Shown here: in pieces, positions 34,088-42,470 of the stretch
Layout of the letters: each line of letters starts with the position of its first letter
Numbering within the stretch: the first letter of the stretch is position 1
Source of the DNA: Cohnella sp. CFH 77786
Lineage (GTDB): Bacteria; Bacillota; Bacilli; Paenibacillales; Paenibacillaceae
Length of the DNA: 64,000 bases
Assembly (NCBI RefSeq): GCF_019400745.1
Contig: NZ_WJIB01000012.1
Coordinates: 103,145-167,144 of the forward strand
Direction: 5' to 3'
The notes under the pieces: model-generated
Databases searched by the model: none
Told to the model about the DNA's origin: nothing
The model's input: only the letters and a program-made list of their open reading frames with translations
Program-made: the position numbers and the translations under genes

Positions 34088-34794
34088 TTCGACAAGTTCG
34101 CCGCCGCCTCTTCGATCGCCCGATCCATCGCCGATGCCGGCGATTCTATCATGCTTCCGTGCCCCACCGCAAGCAGGCTCGGGTTCCATTCCCGCAGCTT
34201 CCGCACGCTGCGGAGAGCCGTTTCCTTATCCCAGGTCGCGAAGGCGGGAAACGGAAACCACGGCTTCACCTGACCGCTGACGGCAATGCCTCCGCGCGTC
34301 TGCACGGCGTCTCCAGCGATCAAGGCTCCGCTCCTCGTATCGTAGAACGCCATGGAGCCCGGGGTATGGCCGGGTGCGGACACCGCTTCCAGCGAACCGA
34401 CGCGGTCGCCATCCGCGAGCAGAACGTCCGCGCGCGTCATGACCTTCTTCGGCACGGCGCCCCGGATCGGCGTATCCGGTTCGCCCGGATCGAGGGACCG
34501 ATCGCCTGCAAGCAGCCGGGAGTCCCGTCGGGAAATATGGACCGGAACGTCTGGCAGCGAGGCTTTCAGCTTATCGAGCGCGCCGACATGATCGTCGTGG
34601 GCATGGGTCAGCACGATCCTCGCGACCGGCTTGCCGATCTTCCGGGCCGCTGCCAGGATCGCTTTGTCGCTGCCGGGAAGCGCGGCGTCCAGAAGCGTCA
34701 GGCCGTCGTCTTCCTCCACGAAGTAACAATTGACGGGAAATACCCCCGGCAGGAAGGTCATCTGGTAAACCTTGCCCATGCGAACCATTTTCAT
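34084..34794 (-). CDS. MBL-fold metallo-hydrolase
   Basis: The 236-residue protein starts MKMVRMGKVYQM. LTHAHDDHVGALD contains the zinc-binding HxHxDH motif. APGHTPGSMAFYD and AVGHGSMIESPA supply further ligand histidines. The metallo-beta-lactamase-fold hydrolase family is broad and the substrate is not determined. ATG 34794 follows GGGAGTG; a TTG at 34818 is less likely. The stop is within the dispersed repeat copy. It is downstream of the membrane-protein genes. Confidence 0.9.
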   Translation of the reverse strand: MKMVRMGKVYQMTFLPGVFPVNCYFVEEDDGLTLLDAALPGSDKAILAAARKIGKPVARIVLTHAHDDHVGALDKLKASLPDVPVHISRRDSRLLAGDRSLDPGEPDTPIRGAVPKKVMTRADVLLADGDRVGSLEAVSAPGHTPGSMAFYDTRSGALIAGDAVQTRGGIAVSGQVKPWFPFPAFATWDKETALRSVRKLREWNPSLLAVGHGSMIESPASAMDRAIEEAAANLSK

Positions 34795-34818
34795 TTTCCG
34801 TTCACTCCCGCTCTTCAA

Positions 34819-35391
34819 TTATATGCCGAAATAGTCCGTCGCCAACGACAGCAGTAGCAGAACGCCCATGACGGTGCCGGCCGTCCAAGCCCGTGCCTTG
34901 TTCTGCAGGCGGGCGCTTCTCCTCCGAAGCGACAGCGCGTACATCGCGAATCCGGCCGTTACGATGATCAGCTCCAGGGCCGCGCTCCATTCGGGGAACT
35001 TCCACAGCCCGAGCCCCAACAGCGGCAAATCTCCGGCGTTGCCCGGCAGGATCGGCATATCGGCCCGATGGACGATCAAATCCAGCAACCAGTGGCTGGC
35101 AACAACCGCCCCTATGGTGATTCCTCCCCTGCTCCCCCACCACCGGGCTGCCGCGAGACCGGCAATCAGCGCGAGAACCAGCATCCCGACAACCGAATGG
35201 GTGTAATCCGCATGGATGACCGCCTCGCCGTATCCTTCTCCGCCGGACGAATCGATCGTCTCCGTCCCGGTCAGCAGCATCGGTACGAATGCGATATCAA
35301 GCAATTGCGTGGCTGCCATCAAAGCCCAGAGGGGAACCTTAGGGCTCTTCGCGCGGACGGCCGCCGCGATTCCGAAATGTCCTGCGAACAT
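34819..35391 (-). CDS. integral membrane protein (inner-membrane 'metal-dependent hydrolase'-like)
   Basis: The 190-residue protein starts MFAGHFGIAAAVRAKSPKVPLW. It has about five hydrophobic helices and several conserved-looking His residues (GHFGIAAA, HADYTHSVVG, ASHWLLD). This pattern is similar to a family often labelled as membrane-bound metal-dependent hydrolases; catalytic activity is uncertain. ATG 35391 is adjacent to the stop of a 28-residue leader gene (35393-35479), with AAAGGA 11 bases upstream. The longer frame from 35427 lacks a ribosome binding site. Confidence 0.75.
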   Translation of the reverse strand: MFAGHFGIAAAVRAKSPKVPLWALMAATQLLDIAFVPMLLTGTETIDSSGGEGYGEAVIHADYTHSVVGMLVLALIAGLAAARWWGSRGGITIGAVVASHWLLDLIVHRADMPILPGNAGDLPLLGLGLWKFPEWSAALELIIVTAGFAMYALSLRRRSARLQNKARAWTAGTVMGVLLLLSLATDYFGI

Positions 35392-35392
35392 T

Positions 35393-35479
35393 TTAGCCCA
35401 CATCCTTTCCCGATCGAATCGATGCATCCAACCAGCCGCACAAACCGATGAACAACGCGAGAAACAGCAGGAAACTCAT
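35393..35479 (-). CDS. 28-residue hydrophobic leader peptide
   Basis: On the minus strand MSFLLFLALFIGLCGWLDAS starts at ATG 35479, preceded by AAGGAGATGGCGAA, one of the best ribosome binding sites in this area. The frame ends with TAA one base before the ATG of the membrane-protein gene, so translation is probably coupled. A short hydrophobic peptide could be a small membrane protein or a translational leader. It is too short for standard gene callers. Confidence 0.55.
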   Translation of the reverse strand: MSFLLFLALFIGLCGWLDASIRSGKDVG

Positions 35480-35505
35480 TTCGCCATCTCCTTTTGGCTA
35501 ATATG

Positions 35506-35551
35506 ATTAGTTTTATAGTAACTAACCGAATTAGTTTTTGTCGACAAGAAA
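35506..35551 (-). promoter_or_regulatory. promoter and palindromic operator A
   Basis: Operator AACTAACCGAATTAGTT at 35520-35536 matches the second operator (35939-35955) with two differences and is nearly palindromic. On the minus strand a TCGACA-like -35 and TACTAT -10 bracket it with an 18-base spacer. It drives the leader/membrane-protein/MBL genes. Another overlapping half-site ATTAGTT lies at about 35507-35513. Confidence 0.6.
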
Positions 35552-35562
35552 TCGACCATTCC

Positions 35563-35901
35563 TTATTGATTCCATACGATCATGAGCACACGGTTAATAA
35601 CGACAATGAATGCGAACGGAAAGGCAAGGGATGGACGGCCGGCTGCATAGAGTCCGGCTGCGGCGATTCCGAACAGAACCGCCTCCATCACTAGCTGCAC
35701 GGGCATGCTCACCGGGATCGAAGCTTTGGGCGACAGGAACGTTCCCCATGCCACCGCTGCGAGCAAAGGCGCTCCAATGCCGAGAAGCCACTTCACGAAC
35801 CCGACCTTGCCCGCGTGAAACCCCCAGTAGCCTAATGCGGCCAACAGACAGAGCTCCAGCAGGAATCGGATGCCCAGATTGGCCATTTTCAAGATTTCCA
35901 T
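35563..35901 (-). CDS. yrdB: YrdB-like small membrane protein (DUF2568)
   Basis: The 112-residue protein starts MEILKMANLGIRFLLELCLL. It has four hydrophobic helices (for example RFLLELCLLAALGYWGF and GIGAPLLAAVAWGTFLSPKA), matching the DUF2568/YrdB family. No function is known for this family. The ATG has GGGAG upstream. The promoter at 35939-35986 carries the shared operator. Confidence 0.82.
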   Translation of the reverse strand: MEILKMANLGIRFLLELCLLAALGYWGFHAGKVGFVKWLLGIGAPLLAAVAWGTFLSPKASIPVSMPVQLVMEAVLFGIAAAGLYAAGRPSLAFPFAFIVVINRVLMIVWNQ

Positions 35902-35938
35902 TCGCGATTTCTCCCTTCGCTAATCTTGTTATTTAATA

Positions 35939-35986
35939 AACTAATCCAATTAGTTATATGATAATGGATTCCCTTTTTCTTGTCAA
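35939..35986 (-). promoter_or_regulatory. promoter and palindromic operator B of yrdB
   Basis: On the minus strand TTGACA (35981-35986), a 17-base spacer and TATCAT (35958-35963) form a strong promoter. AACTAATCCAATTAGTT (35939-35955), a perfect palindrome of 7-base arms around CCA, sits just after the -10, where a repressor would block initiation. It matches operator A at 35520-35536. Confidence 0.75.
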
Positions 35987-36206
35987 GAACTTCATGGAAT
36001 TTCGTTCGTATCGCTCGCCATGCACGCCTAGCGTTAACCTTTGACGCCACGATAACGATTCCTTTTCCGGACTGAAAGTTTGCTGAGCGTATCGCCAAAT
36101 ATCAGGAAGGAGAACGGCAGGGGACTGTCGAATTCGAAAACTGGAAACCGCCGGAAAAATCTGAAGGGACCGTTCAAAAATCTGATCTGAGAGGAGGCGG
36201 AAGCGT

Positions 36207-37061
36207 ATGGGACCGTTCGCGCAGGACTTGCTCATGGACAAAGTCGTGCTCGTCACGGGCGGGGCAACCGGGTTGGGGCGCGCGATGGGGGAAATGTTTC
36301 TCAAGCTGGGAGCCAAGCTCGCCATCGCCGGCCGGCGGGAGGACGTATTGAAGCAAGCAGCCGCCGAAATGGGCGCGGGCGGTGGCGAAGTGCTCTGGAA
36401 AAGCTGCGACGTCCGCGACCCCGAGCAGATACGCGAGCTGGCGGAAGCGTTAGAACAACGATTCGGCCGGATCGACGTTCTGGTCAACAACGCGGCCGGC
36501 AACTTCATCAGCCCGACCGAGCGCCTGTCTCCCCGCGCCGTGGACGCGGTGCTCGGCATCGTGCTTCACGGCACGTTCTACGCCGCGCTTGAAATCGGCA
36601 AAAGATGGATTGCGGCCGGACAGCCGGGCACGATGCTGAACATCGTCACGACGTACGCCTCTTCCGGCTCGGGCTTCGTCGCGCCGTCGGCGGCGGCCAA
36701 AGCGGGCGTGCTCGCCTTGACGCGTTCCCTTGCGGTGGAATGGGCCCGCTACGGCATCCGCCAAGTCGCGATCGCCCCGGGTCCCTTCCCGACGGAAGGC
36801 GCTTGGTCGCGGCTGTCCCCCACTCCGGAGCTGGAGCGGAAAATGCTGGACCGCATCCCTCTGAAGCGGGTCGGACGACCGGAAGAGCTTGCCCATCTGG
36901 CTGCTTACCTTATCTCCGATTATGCCGAATATCTGAACGGCGAGGTCGTGACGATCGACGGAGGGGAATGGCTCCAAGGCGCCGGCCAGTTCAACGGTCT
37001 GCTCGACGTGACCGACGAGCAGTGGGAGCGCCTCGCGGAGCTGACGCGCAAAGGCAAGTGA
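36207..37061 (+). CDS. short-chain dehydrogenase/reductase, 2,4-dienoyl-CoA reductase-like
   Basis: The 284-residue Rossmann-fold enzyme has TGGATGLGRA (NAD(P) binding), NNAAGNF and PGPFPTEGAWSRL, which are typical of the FadH/YkuF-type dienoyl-CoA reductase branch. The active site uses Ser/Lys in the SAAAKAGV region; the canonical Tyr of YxxxK is not obvious there, as in the dienoyl-CoA reductase branch. The ATG follows GAGAGGAGG. It is followed by a ferredoxin gene. The fatty-acid role is inferred from family similarity. Confidence 0.78.
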   Translation: MGPFAQDLLMDKVVLVTGGATGLGRAMGEMFLKLGAKLAIAGRREDVLKQAAAEMGAGGGEVLWKSCDVRDPEQIRELAEALEQRFGRIDVLVNNAAGNFISPTERLSPRAVDAVLGIVLHGTFYAALEIGKRWIAAGQPGTMLNIVTTYASSGSGFVAPSAAAKAGVLALTRSLAVEWARYGIRQVAIAPGPFPTEGAWSRLSPTPELERKMLDRIPLKRVGRPEELAHLAAYLISDYAEYLNGEVVTIDGGEWLQGAGQFNGLLDVTDEQWERLAELTRKGK

Positions 37062-37133
37062 ACACGGCGAAGCGATAACGTTTCAACGGGCTGCAACTTG
37101 GCCAAGATGATTAGAAGCAAAGGAGCGTATGAG

Positions 37134-37457
37134 ATGCCGACGATTACCGTAGAAGGAAAAGGTTCGTTTCAAGTCGACGAAGGCAAGAAGCTCGTCCTCG
37201 CCCTGGAGGACAACGGAGTCGATATCCTCCACCGCTGCGGCGGCAATGCCCGGTGCACGACCTGCCGCGTCGAACTGATCGCGGGAGAACCCGGCCCGAT
37301 CGGCGAGGCGGAAGCCGCGATCCGCGAAGCCAAAGGAATCGCCGAGCCCCATATCCGGCTGTCCTGCCAGATCCGCGTACATTCGGATCTGACGGTGAAG
37401 CCGGCGATGACCGCCTCCGAGTCCGGCCTGGAGCCCGGCACCCGTCCGCAGGACTGA
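37134..37457 (+). CDS. [2Fe-2S] ferredoxin
   Basis: The 107-residue protein starts MPTITVEGKGSFQVDEGKK. The cluster ligands are visible in HRCGGNARCTTCRV (three Cys), with a fourth Cys in RLSCQIRV, the adrenodoxin-type plant ferredoxin pattern. ATG 37134 follows AAAGGAG with 8-base spacing. It could donate electrons to a partner enzyme; none is identified in the immediate neighbourhood. Confidence 0.92.
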   Translation: MPTITVEGKGSFQVDEGKKLVLALEDNGVDILHRCGGNARCTTCRVELIAGEPGPIGEAEAAIREAKGIAEPHIRLSCQIRVHSDLTVKPAMTASESGLEPGTRPQD

Positions 37458-37488
37458 CGTCTGGAACACGAAGCATCTCTCCATTAGG

Positions 37489-37526
37489 AAAAAGGCTGCC
37501 GAACGAAATCGTTCGGCAGCCTTTTT
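37489..37526 (+). terminator. strong rho-independent terminator after the ferredoxin gene
   Basis: AAAAAGGCTGCCGAACGA pairs with TCGTTCGGCAGCCTTTTT around AA, followed by TCTCG. It closes the SDR-ferredoxin transcript. Confidence 0.95.
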
Positions 37527-37546
37527 CTCGAAGTGACCCGAAAACC

Positions 37547-37905
37547 CCAATTACAGCGCCAGTCTCTCGGGGGTTCAGCAAGATTAACGTTTCCAGAAGT
37601 CACTACAGCGCTCGAATTCGGGGGTTCAGCCAAAATAACGTCTCCGGGAGTCACTACAGCGCTCGAATTCGGGGTTTCGGCCCAAATAACGTCTCCAGAA
37701 GTCACTACAGCGCTCGAACTCGGGGTTTTGGCCCAAATAACGTCTCCAGAAGTCACTACAGCGCTCGAACTCGGGGTTTCAGCCGAAACAACGTCTCCGG
37801 AAGTCACTACAACGCTCGAATTGGGGGGTTCAGCCGAAATAACGTCTCCAGAAGTCACTACAGCGCTCGAATTCGGGGGTTCAGCCGAAATAACGGAGCC
37901 GGTTT
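37547..37905. repeat. 51-bp tandem repeat array
   Basis: Units of 51 bases with AGTCACTACAGCGCTCGAA at 37598, 37649, 37700, 37751, 37802 and 37853 plus a degenerate first unit. Because 51 is divisible by three the array stays open in several frames on both strands, giving false 17-residue repeats. On the minus strand each unit contains ACGTTATTTCGGC, the core also seen in the 50-bp array near 46 kb. Confidence 0.93.
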
Positions 37906-38009
37906 TCTGTGAAATCGGACGATCCGATAACGTTACTACGTTATATTCTGATGAATCGAAAAAAAAAAGGGGGGCTTCGCCCCCACTATGATCCGCAGTA
38001 TGAAGTACC

Positions 38010-38474
38010 CTACCCAGACATCCCCTCGAACGCCGCGATCTTCTCCTTGACCGGCTCGGGAAGGGGAGTGCTCCGCCCGCTGCTCCTGTCGATGAACACC
38101 ATGGCTCCCCGCCCGGCCGCTTTGAGCTGACCCGTTATGGAGTCCGCCAGCGCGTACTCCAAGTCGTACGACGACCGCCCCAGCTTGGCCACCCGCACAT
38201 GAAGCCTTAGCGGATCCTTCTTGTACACTTGCGCCAGATATTGGCACTCCAGATCGGCGACGACGGCCCCGTATTCGTCGTTGAAAAGCTGCTCCGCCAC
38301 GCCCAGATGCTCCAAGTACTCGACGCGTCCTTGCTCGAAATAAATAAAATAGCTGACGTTGTTTACATGCCCGAACATGTCGGTCTCGAAATAGCGGGGC
38401 TTGATCGGGATCGAAAACCGGAATTTGCCCAGCCACCCTTCGGGATCCGGCTGCACGTACGCGATCGGCCTCAA
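38010..38474 (-). CDS. acyl-CoA thioesterase (4-hydroxybenzoyl-CoA thioesterase/YbgC family)
   Basis: The 154-residue hot-dog-fold protein contains RYFETDMFGHVNNVSYFIYFEQGR. The Asp and His region of D-x-F-G-H-V-N-N is the family signature, and the EQGR residue near the active site follows. The TTG start at 38474 has AGGAG 9 bases upstream. It hydrolyses acyl-CoA thioesters; the substrate is unknown. It precedes the region of tandem repeats and follows speD on the same strand. Confidence 0.88.
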   Translation of the reverse strand: MRPIAYVQPDPEGWLGKFRFSIPIKPRYFETDMFGHVNNVSYFIYFEQGRVEYLEHLGVAEQLFNDEYGAVVADLECQYLAQVYKKDPLRLHVRVAKLGRSSYDLEYALADSITGQLKAAGRGAMVFIDRSSGRSTPLPEPVKEKIAAFEGMSG

Positions 38475-38489
38475 AGCCCAAGCTCCTCT

Positions 38490-39296
38490 CTACGTGATGT
38501 TTTTGCCGTAAAAAATCTCATCCATCTCCTTCTTCAAGCTTTCCGTGATTTCCTTCTCCTCGCCCGGATCCAATTTATCCTTCGTGTAGCCGAAGAGATA
38601 GTTGTTGAGGTCGAATTTGCGCAGCTTGCATTTGGTGTGGAAAATGTTCTCCTGATAGACGTTCACGTCGATCATATCGTACATGTCGATGATTTCGTCC
38701 GGTATGTAGTTCTGGATCGAACTGATTTCATGGTCGATATACAGCTTGTGCCCGTCCGCGTCGCGCGTGAACCCGCGAACCCGGTAGTCGATCGTCATGA
38801 TGTCCGTGTCGAACGAATGGATGAGATAGTTCAGCGCTTTCAGCGGTGAAATTTCCCCGCACGTGGACACGTCGATGTCGGCGCGGAACGTGCTGATTCC
38901 CCCGTTCGGATGGTATTCCGGGTATGTATGGACCGTAATGTGGCTCTTGTCGAGCTGAATGACGACGGACTCGGGAAGAGGGCCCGGCGACTCGTCGTAA
39001 TGCTCCGTCGGCACTTCCACGATCGGGCCTTCCGACACCAGCATCGTGACGCTCGCCCCCTGCGGGACGTAATCCTGCTGGGCAATATGGAGCGTGTGGG
39101 CGCCGATGATGTCCGCTACGTCCTTCAGGATGTTCTTGAGCCGGTCGGAATTGTACTGCTCGTCGATGTACGCCAGGTAAGCGTCGCGCTCTTCCGCTGT
39201 CTTGGTATAACAAATGTCGTACATGTTGAAGCTCAAGGTTTTCGTCAGGTTGTTGAATCCGTGCAAGGTGATGACTTGCTCGGGCGTCAGCTTCAT
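38490..39296 (-). CDS. speD: S-adenosylmethionine decarboxylase proenzyme
   Basis: The 268-residue proenzyme contains [13 protein letters not shown]. Processing between Lys117 and Ser118 generates the pyruvoyl group, as in the E. coli-type class. It makes decarboxylated SAM for spermidine synthesis. GAAAGGAG lies 10 bases before the ATG. speE is not in the window. Length matches the E. coli enzyme (264), longer than the short Bacillus type. Confidence 0.95.
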   Translation of the reverse strand: MKLTPEQVITLHGFNNLTKTLSFNMYDICYTKTAEERDAYLAYIDEQYNSDRLKNILKDVADIIGAHTLHIAQQDYVPQGASVTMLVSEGPIVEVPTEHYDESPGPLPESVVIQLDKSHITVHTYPEYHPNGGISTFRADIDVSTCGEISPLKALNYLIHSFDTDIMTIDYRVRGFTRDADGHKLYIDHEISSIQNYIPDEIIDMYDMIDVNVYQENIFHTKCKLRKFDLNNYLFGYTKDKLDPGEEKEITESLKKEMDEIFYGKNIT

Positions 39297-39395
39297 GAGG
39301 TGCAGCGCTCCTTTCGGTTAAACCGACAGGTATTATTCCCAATTTCACTGGAAATAAATAGACGCCCCGGAAGGGCGCCCAAGGCGACGATCCAA

Positions 39396-39557
39396 TCAAA
39401 CAAGGATCAGAGGTTTCGGGAGCTTCTGCTTTCTCCGCGTATGGGAGGTACCCGCGGATTCCCGCGATCGATGCCAATCCTTCCGCCTGTTGACGCCGGC
39501 GATGCGCGATTTCCGGCGTCCTCCGCATCGTCCTCCGCAACCGCATCCACAGCTCAT
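39396..39557 (-). CDS. 53-residue Cys-rich basic microprotein
   Basis: ATG 39557 follows AAAAGGAGGCAAACTAG, an excellent ribosome binding site. The product begins MSCGCGCGGRCGG, four Cys in a CxCxC-like cluster, then a basic helical tail rich in R and K. It lies between the 5'-nucleotidase and speD genes. A zinc or metal-binding role is possible but not shown. A short hairpin (GCGCCC/GGGCGT) follows, with T-rich bases, toward speD. Confidence 0.5.
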   Translation of the reverse strand: MSCGCGCGGRCGGRRKSRIAGVNRRKDWHRSRESAGTSHTRRKQKLPKPLILV

Positions 39558-39658
39558 CTAGTTTGCCTCCTTTTAACCTGGATCGATAAAATGCCTTCTT
39601 CCATGGTATGGCGGATTGCCGGGTTGGATTGGGCCAGCGTGCGGAACAAATCGCCCGG

Positions 39659-41260
39659 TCACTTCTGCCATACGACTTCCCAATTCCGGTTTACCTCGGC
39701 CGCGATGACTTTCTTCTCCAAGATGTAGTTCGCGAGCAGCTCCGCCACGTCGACGTTGATTTCGCGCACGACCGGTTTGCCTTTGAACATGGGATAGTCC
39801 CCTCCGCCTCCCGCACGGTAATGGTTCATCACCACGTCGAACTCCCTTGCGGGATCGAGCGCTTCCTCCTCGCCGGCAACCTGCAGGCGGACGACCCGTG
39901 AACCTGCGGGACGGGAGATATCGAGCGTGTACCCGATCCCTTCCCACATGTCGTAATTGTAGTGCTGCGGCTTCGGCTCCATGAAGGCCGGGCTGACCTC
40001 GATCGGGCCGTCCCCGCCCCGGTAATCCGCGAAATACGCGGCGGACCGCTCCAGCGCGTCGCGGATATCCTGACCGGTGACCCGGATCACCTTAAGCGTG
40101 TTCGGATAGATGTAATTCGACACGACATCGCGCATCGTGATGACCGGTCCGAAGCCCGGCGCGAAGTTGTCGAACAGCGCGGTGTTGGAAATGGCCACGC
40201 CCGCGACGTCCATCTGGACCCGATTGATGAATTCGGTGAACGGATGGTCCCGCAGGCGCACCTCCATCGGATTCGCTACCTTCATGTCTCCTTCCACCCG
40301 GCCGATCGGCTGATCGAGCCACAGTTGGGTCGAGCGCTCGTACCGTTCCGCCAGAAGCATAATCGCGGCATCGGACTCCACCTCGTCTACCGGGAGCAGT
40401 TCCGCCCGTTTTTCCCTGACCGTCCACCGGTCTTCGTCCCGCTGCAGGACCAACGTGACTTTGCCTAACCTCACGCCTTGCGTGCCGGGCTGGATGACCG
40501 CGACTCCGTTCACCTCGCCCGTCAGCATCCGATGCTGGTGCCCCGTCAGAAGCACGTCAATCTCCGGCACCCGCATGCATAGCTCGTACCCCTGGTTTTC
40601 TCCGGTTAACGTTTCCGTCGGCTCGCCCGTCTTCAAGTCCCTCTCGAAGCCCCCGTGATACGACACGATGACGAGGTCCGCCCGCTCCTCCTCTTTCAGC
40701 CGTTTGACCCACGCGTCCGCCGCTTCCACGGCGTCCAGGAATTCCATCCCTTCGATATGGTGCGGGTTTTCCCAATTCGGAATATAAGGCGTCGTAAGCC
40801 CGAGCAGCGCGGCCCGGACGCCGCCGGGAAACTCGAGGATCCGGTAGGGCTTGCCGAAGAACGGCTCCCCCGTTTCCCGATTCACGATATTGGCGGTCAG
40901 CCACGGAAATTCGGATTCGTGCACGGCCCGGTTCAACAGGTCGAGACCGTAATTGAATTCGTGATTTCCGATGACGGCCGCGTCGTAGCGGAGCTCGTTC
41001 AGGATGCGGATCATCGGGTTCATGGCCGACGAATCGACACGGGCGTAATGATAGGTAAGCGGCGTTCCTTGGATCAAATCGCCGTTGTCGACCAGGATCG
41101 AATGGGGATGCCGCTTGCGCTCCCGCCGGATCACGGCCGCCAATTTCGCGAAGCCGTGCGGCATCTCCCGGTTGTCGGAATAATGGATCGGAAACACGTG
41201 ACCGTGAACGTCGCTCGTTTGCAGGATGGCGATTTCCAGGGTTTCGGTTGGTTGGTTCAT
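39659..41260 (-). CDS. cytoplasmic 5'-nucleotidase/UDP-sugar hydrolase family protein
   Basis: The 533-residue protein has no signal peptide. The metallophosphatase motifs are TSDVHGHVFP, DNGDLIQGTP, GNHEFNYG, SYHGG and TGHQHRM. The 5'-nucleotidase C-terminal domain has GGGDYPMFKG and ends NWEVVWQ. Similar to YunD-like enzymes of Bacillus. It shares its upstream region with phnD, including PhoP-box-like repeats. AAAGGAG lies before the ATG. It dephosphorylates nucleotides or UDP-sugars by family analogy. Confidence 0.92.
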   Translation of the reverse strand: MNQPTETLEIAILQTSDVHGHVFPIHYSDNREMPHGFAKLAAVIRRERKRHPHSILVDNGDLIQGTPLTYHYARVDSSAMNPMIRILNELRYDAAVIGNHEFNYGLDLLNRAVHESEFPWLTANIVNRETGEPFFGKPYRILEFPGGVRAALLGLTTPYIPNWENPHHIEGMEFLDAVEAADAWVKRLKEEERADLVIVSYHGGFERDLKTGEPTETLTGENQGYELCMRVPEIDVLLTGHQHRMLTGEVNGVAVIQPGTQGVRLGKVTLVLQRDEDRWTVREKRAELLPVDEVESDAAIMLLAERYERSTQLWLDQPIGRVEGDMKVANPMEVRLRDHPFTEFINRVQMDVAGVAISNTALFDNFAPGFGPVITMRDVVSNYIYPNTLKVIRVTGQDIRDALERSAAYFADYRGGDGPIEVSPAFMEPKPQHYNYDMWEGIGYTLDISRPAGSRVVRLQVAGEEEALDPAREFDVVMNHYRAGGGGDYPMFKGKPVVREINVDVAELLANYILEKKVIAAEVNRNWEVVWQK

Positions 41261-41297
41261 CGGCAGACTCCTTTCTTTTTCCTAAAACTTCGGTAAA

Positions 41298-41340
41298 TTT
41301 ACACAAATCCCGCGCCCATTTTACATTGGTTCAGTATAGT
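41298..41340 (+). promoter_or_regulatory. PhoP-box-like repeats and -10 upstream of phnD
   Basis: TTTACA at 41298-41303 and 41320-41325 are 22 bases apart (two 11-base steps), matching the TT(A/T)ACA PhoP half-site of Bacillus. A -10 TATAGT is at 41335-41340. The divergent 5'-nucleotidase gene shares the region. Middle half-site is not conserved. Confidence 0.5.
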
Positions 41341-41384
41341 GGGATCGCAAGTACCTATACAAACAAAAGTGGAGGAAACCGAAA

Positions 41385-42410
41385 ATGTTCAAGAAGTTCG
41401 CAGTACTGGGTTTTGCATTGGTCATGGTGGTCGCGATTCTGTCCGCATGCGGCAAAAACAACAACGAAAGCGGCAGCTCCCCGAGCCCGGCTACGGAAAG
41501 CTCCTCTTCCCCGTCGGAATCCGCTTCGCCTTCGGAATCGGCATCCCCGTCCGAGTCCGCATCCCCTTCAGAAGCCGCCGACCAAGGCTACGTTCCGACG
41601 GAGCTGAAGGTTCAATTCGTGCCTTCGCAGAACGCCGACACGCTCGAAGCGAAAGCGAAGCCGCTGGAGAAGCTGCTGTCGGACAAGCTGGGCATCCCGG
41701 TTACGGTCAGCGTATCGACGGACTACAACACGATCATCGAAGCGATGGCGTCCAAGCAAGTCGACGTCGGCTTCCTGCCTCCGACCGCTTACGTGCTGGC
41801 GAAGGACAAAGGCGCTGCCGAAGTCATCCTGCAAGCGCAGCGCAACGGAGTGAAGGAGCCGGAAGGAACGGCTACCGACGAGCTCGTCGATTCCTATAAC
41901 GCGCTGATCATCGTACGTTCCGACTCCGACATCAAGACTCTCAAAGATCTCAAAGGCAAGAAAATCGCCTGGCAGAACGTCACGTCTTCCGCCGGTTACG
42001 TATGGCCGGCCGTCGAAATGAAGAAGGAAGGCATCGATCCGGAGAAAGACGTGACCGGCGTAACGGTCAAAGGCCATGACCAAGCCGTACTGGCCGTCCT
42101 GAACAAAGACGTTGACGCAGCCGCTATCTTCGGAGATGCTCGGAACATCGTGCTGAAGGACAAGCCCGACGTATTCCAGCAAACGCGCATCATCCACACG
42201 ACGGCTCCGATTCCGAACGACACGATCTCCGTCCGCTCCGACATGAGCAAAGAATGGATCGAGAAATTGCAGAACGCGTTTATCGAAATCGGCCAAGATC
42301 CGGAAGGCCAGAAAATCATTTTCGAAATTTACTCGCACAAGGGTTACGTAAAATCCGACGACAGCAAGTTCCAAATCGTTCGCGAGTACGGCAAGGAAGT
42401 CGGGCAATAA
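41385..42410 (+). CDS. phnD: phosphate/phosphonate ABC substrate-binding lipoprotein
   Basis: The 341-residue protein has lipobox LSAC with Cys22. A Ser/Pro/Glu-rich linker of repeated SESASP units (about 35-65) leads to the PhnD fold: KVQFVPSQNADTLEAKAKPL, STDYNTIIEAMASKQVDVGFLPP and WQNVTSSAGY. It binds phosphonate or phosphite; specificity is not visible. AGTGGAGG precedes the ATG. Its partner permease and ATPase genes lie on the opposite strand, convergent, not in one operon. Confidence 0.93.
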   Translation: MFKKFAVLGFALVMVVAILSACGKNNNESGSSPSPATESSSSPSESASPSESASPSESASPSEAADQGYVPTELKVQFVPSQNADTLEAKAKPLEKLLSDKLGIPVTVSVSTDYNTIIEAMASKQVDVGFLPPTAYVLAKDKGAAEVILQAQRNGVKEPEGTATDELVDSYNALIIVRSDSDIKTLKDLKGKKIAWQNVTSSAGYVWPAVEMKKEGIDPEKDVTGVTVKGHDQAVLAVLNKDVDAAAIFGDARNIVLKDKPDVFQQTRIIHTTAPIPNDTISVRSDMSKEWIEKLQNAFIEIGQDPEGQKIIFEIYSHKGYVKSDDSKFQIVREYGKEVGQ

Positions 42411-42437
42411 TCTCGTAATTCTTAAGTTATGATGGGG

Positions 42438-42463
42438 AAGGAGACCCGGCGACGGGTCTCCTT
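42438..42463. terminator. bidirectional terminator between phnD and phnE
   Basis: AAGGAGACCCG pairs with CGGGTCTCCTT around GCGA, followed by CTCTAT on the plus strand. It serves the converging phnD and phnCEE transcripts. Confidence 0.82.
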
Positions 42464-42470
42464 CTCTATG

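Noticed and set aside
37533..37991. Frames of 17-residue repeats on both strands
   Set aside because: The 51-bp repeat is a multiple of three, which keeps every phase open; no ribosome binding site.
38728..39546. 272-codon minus-strand frame over speD
   Set aside because: It overlaps speD in another phase and has no start site.
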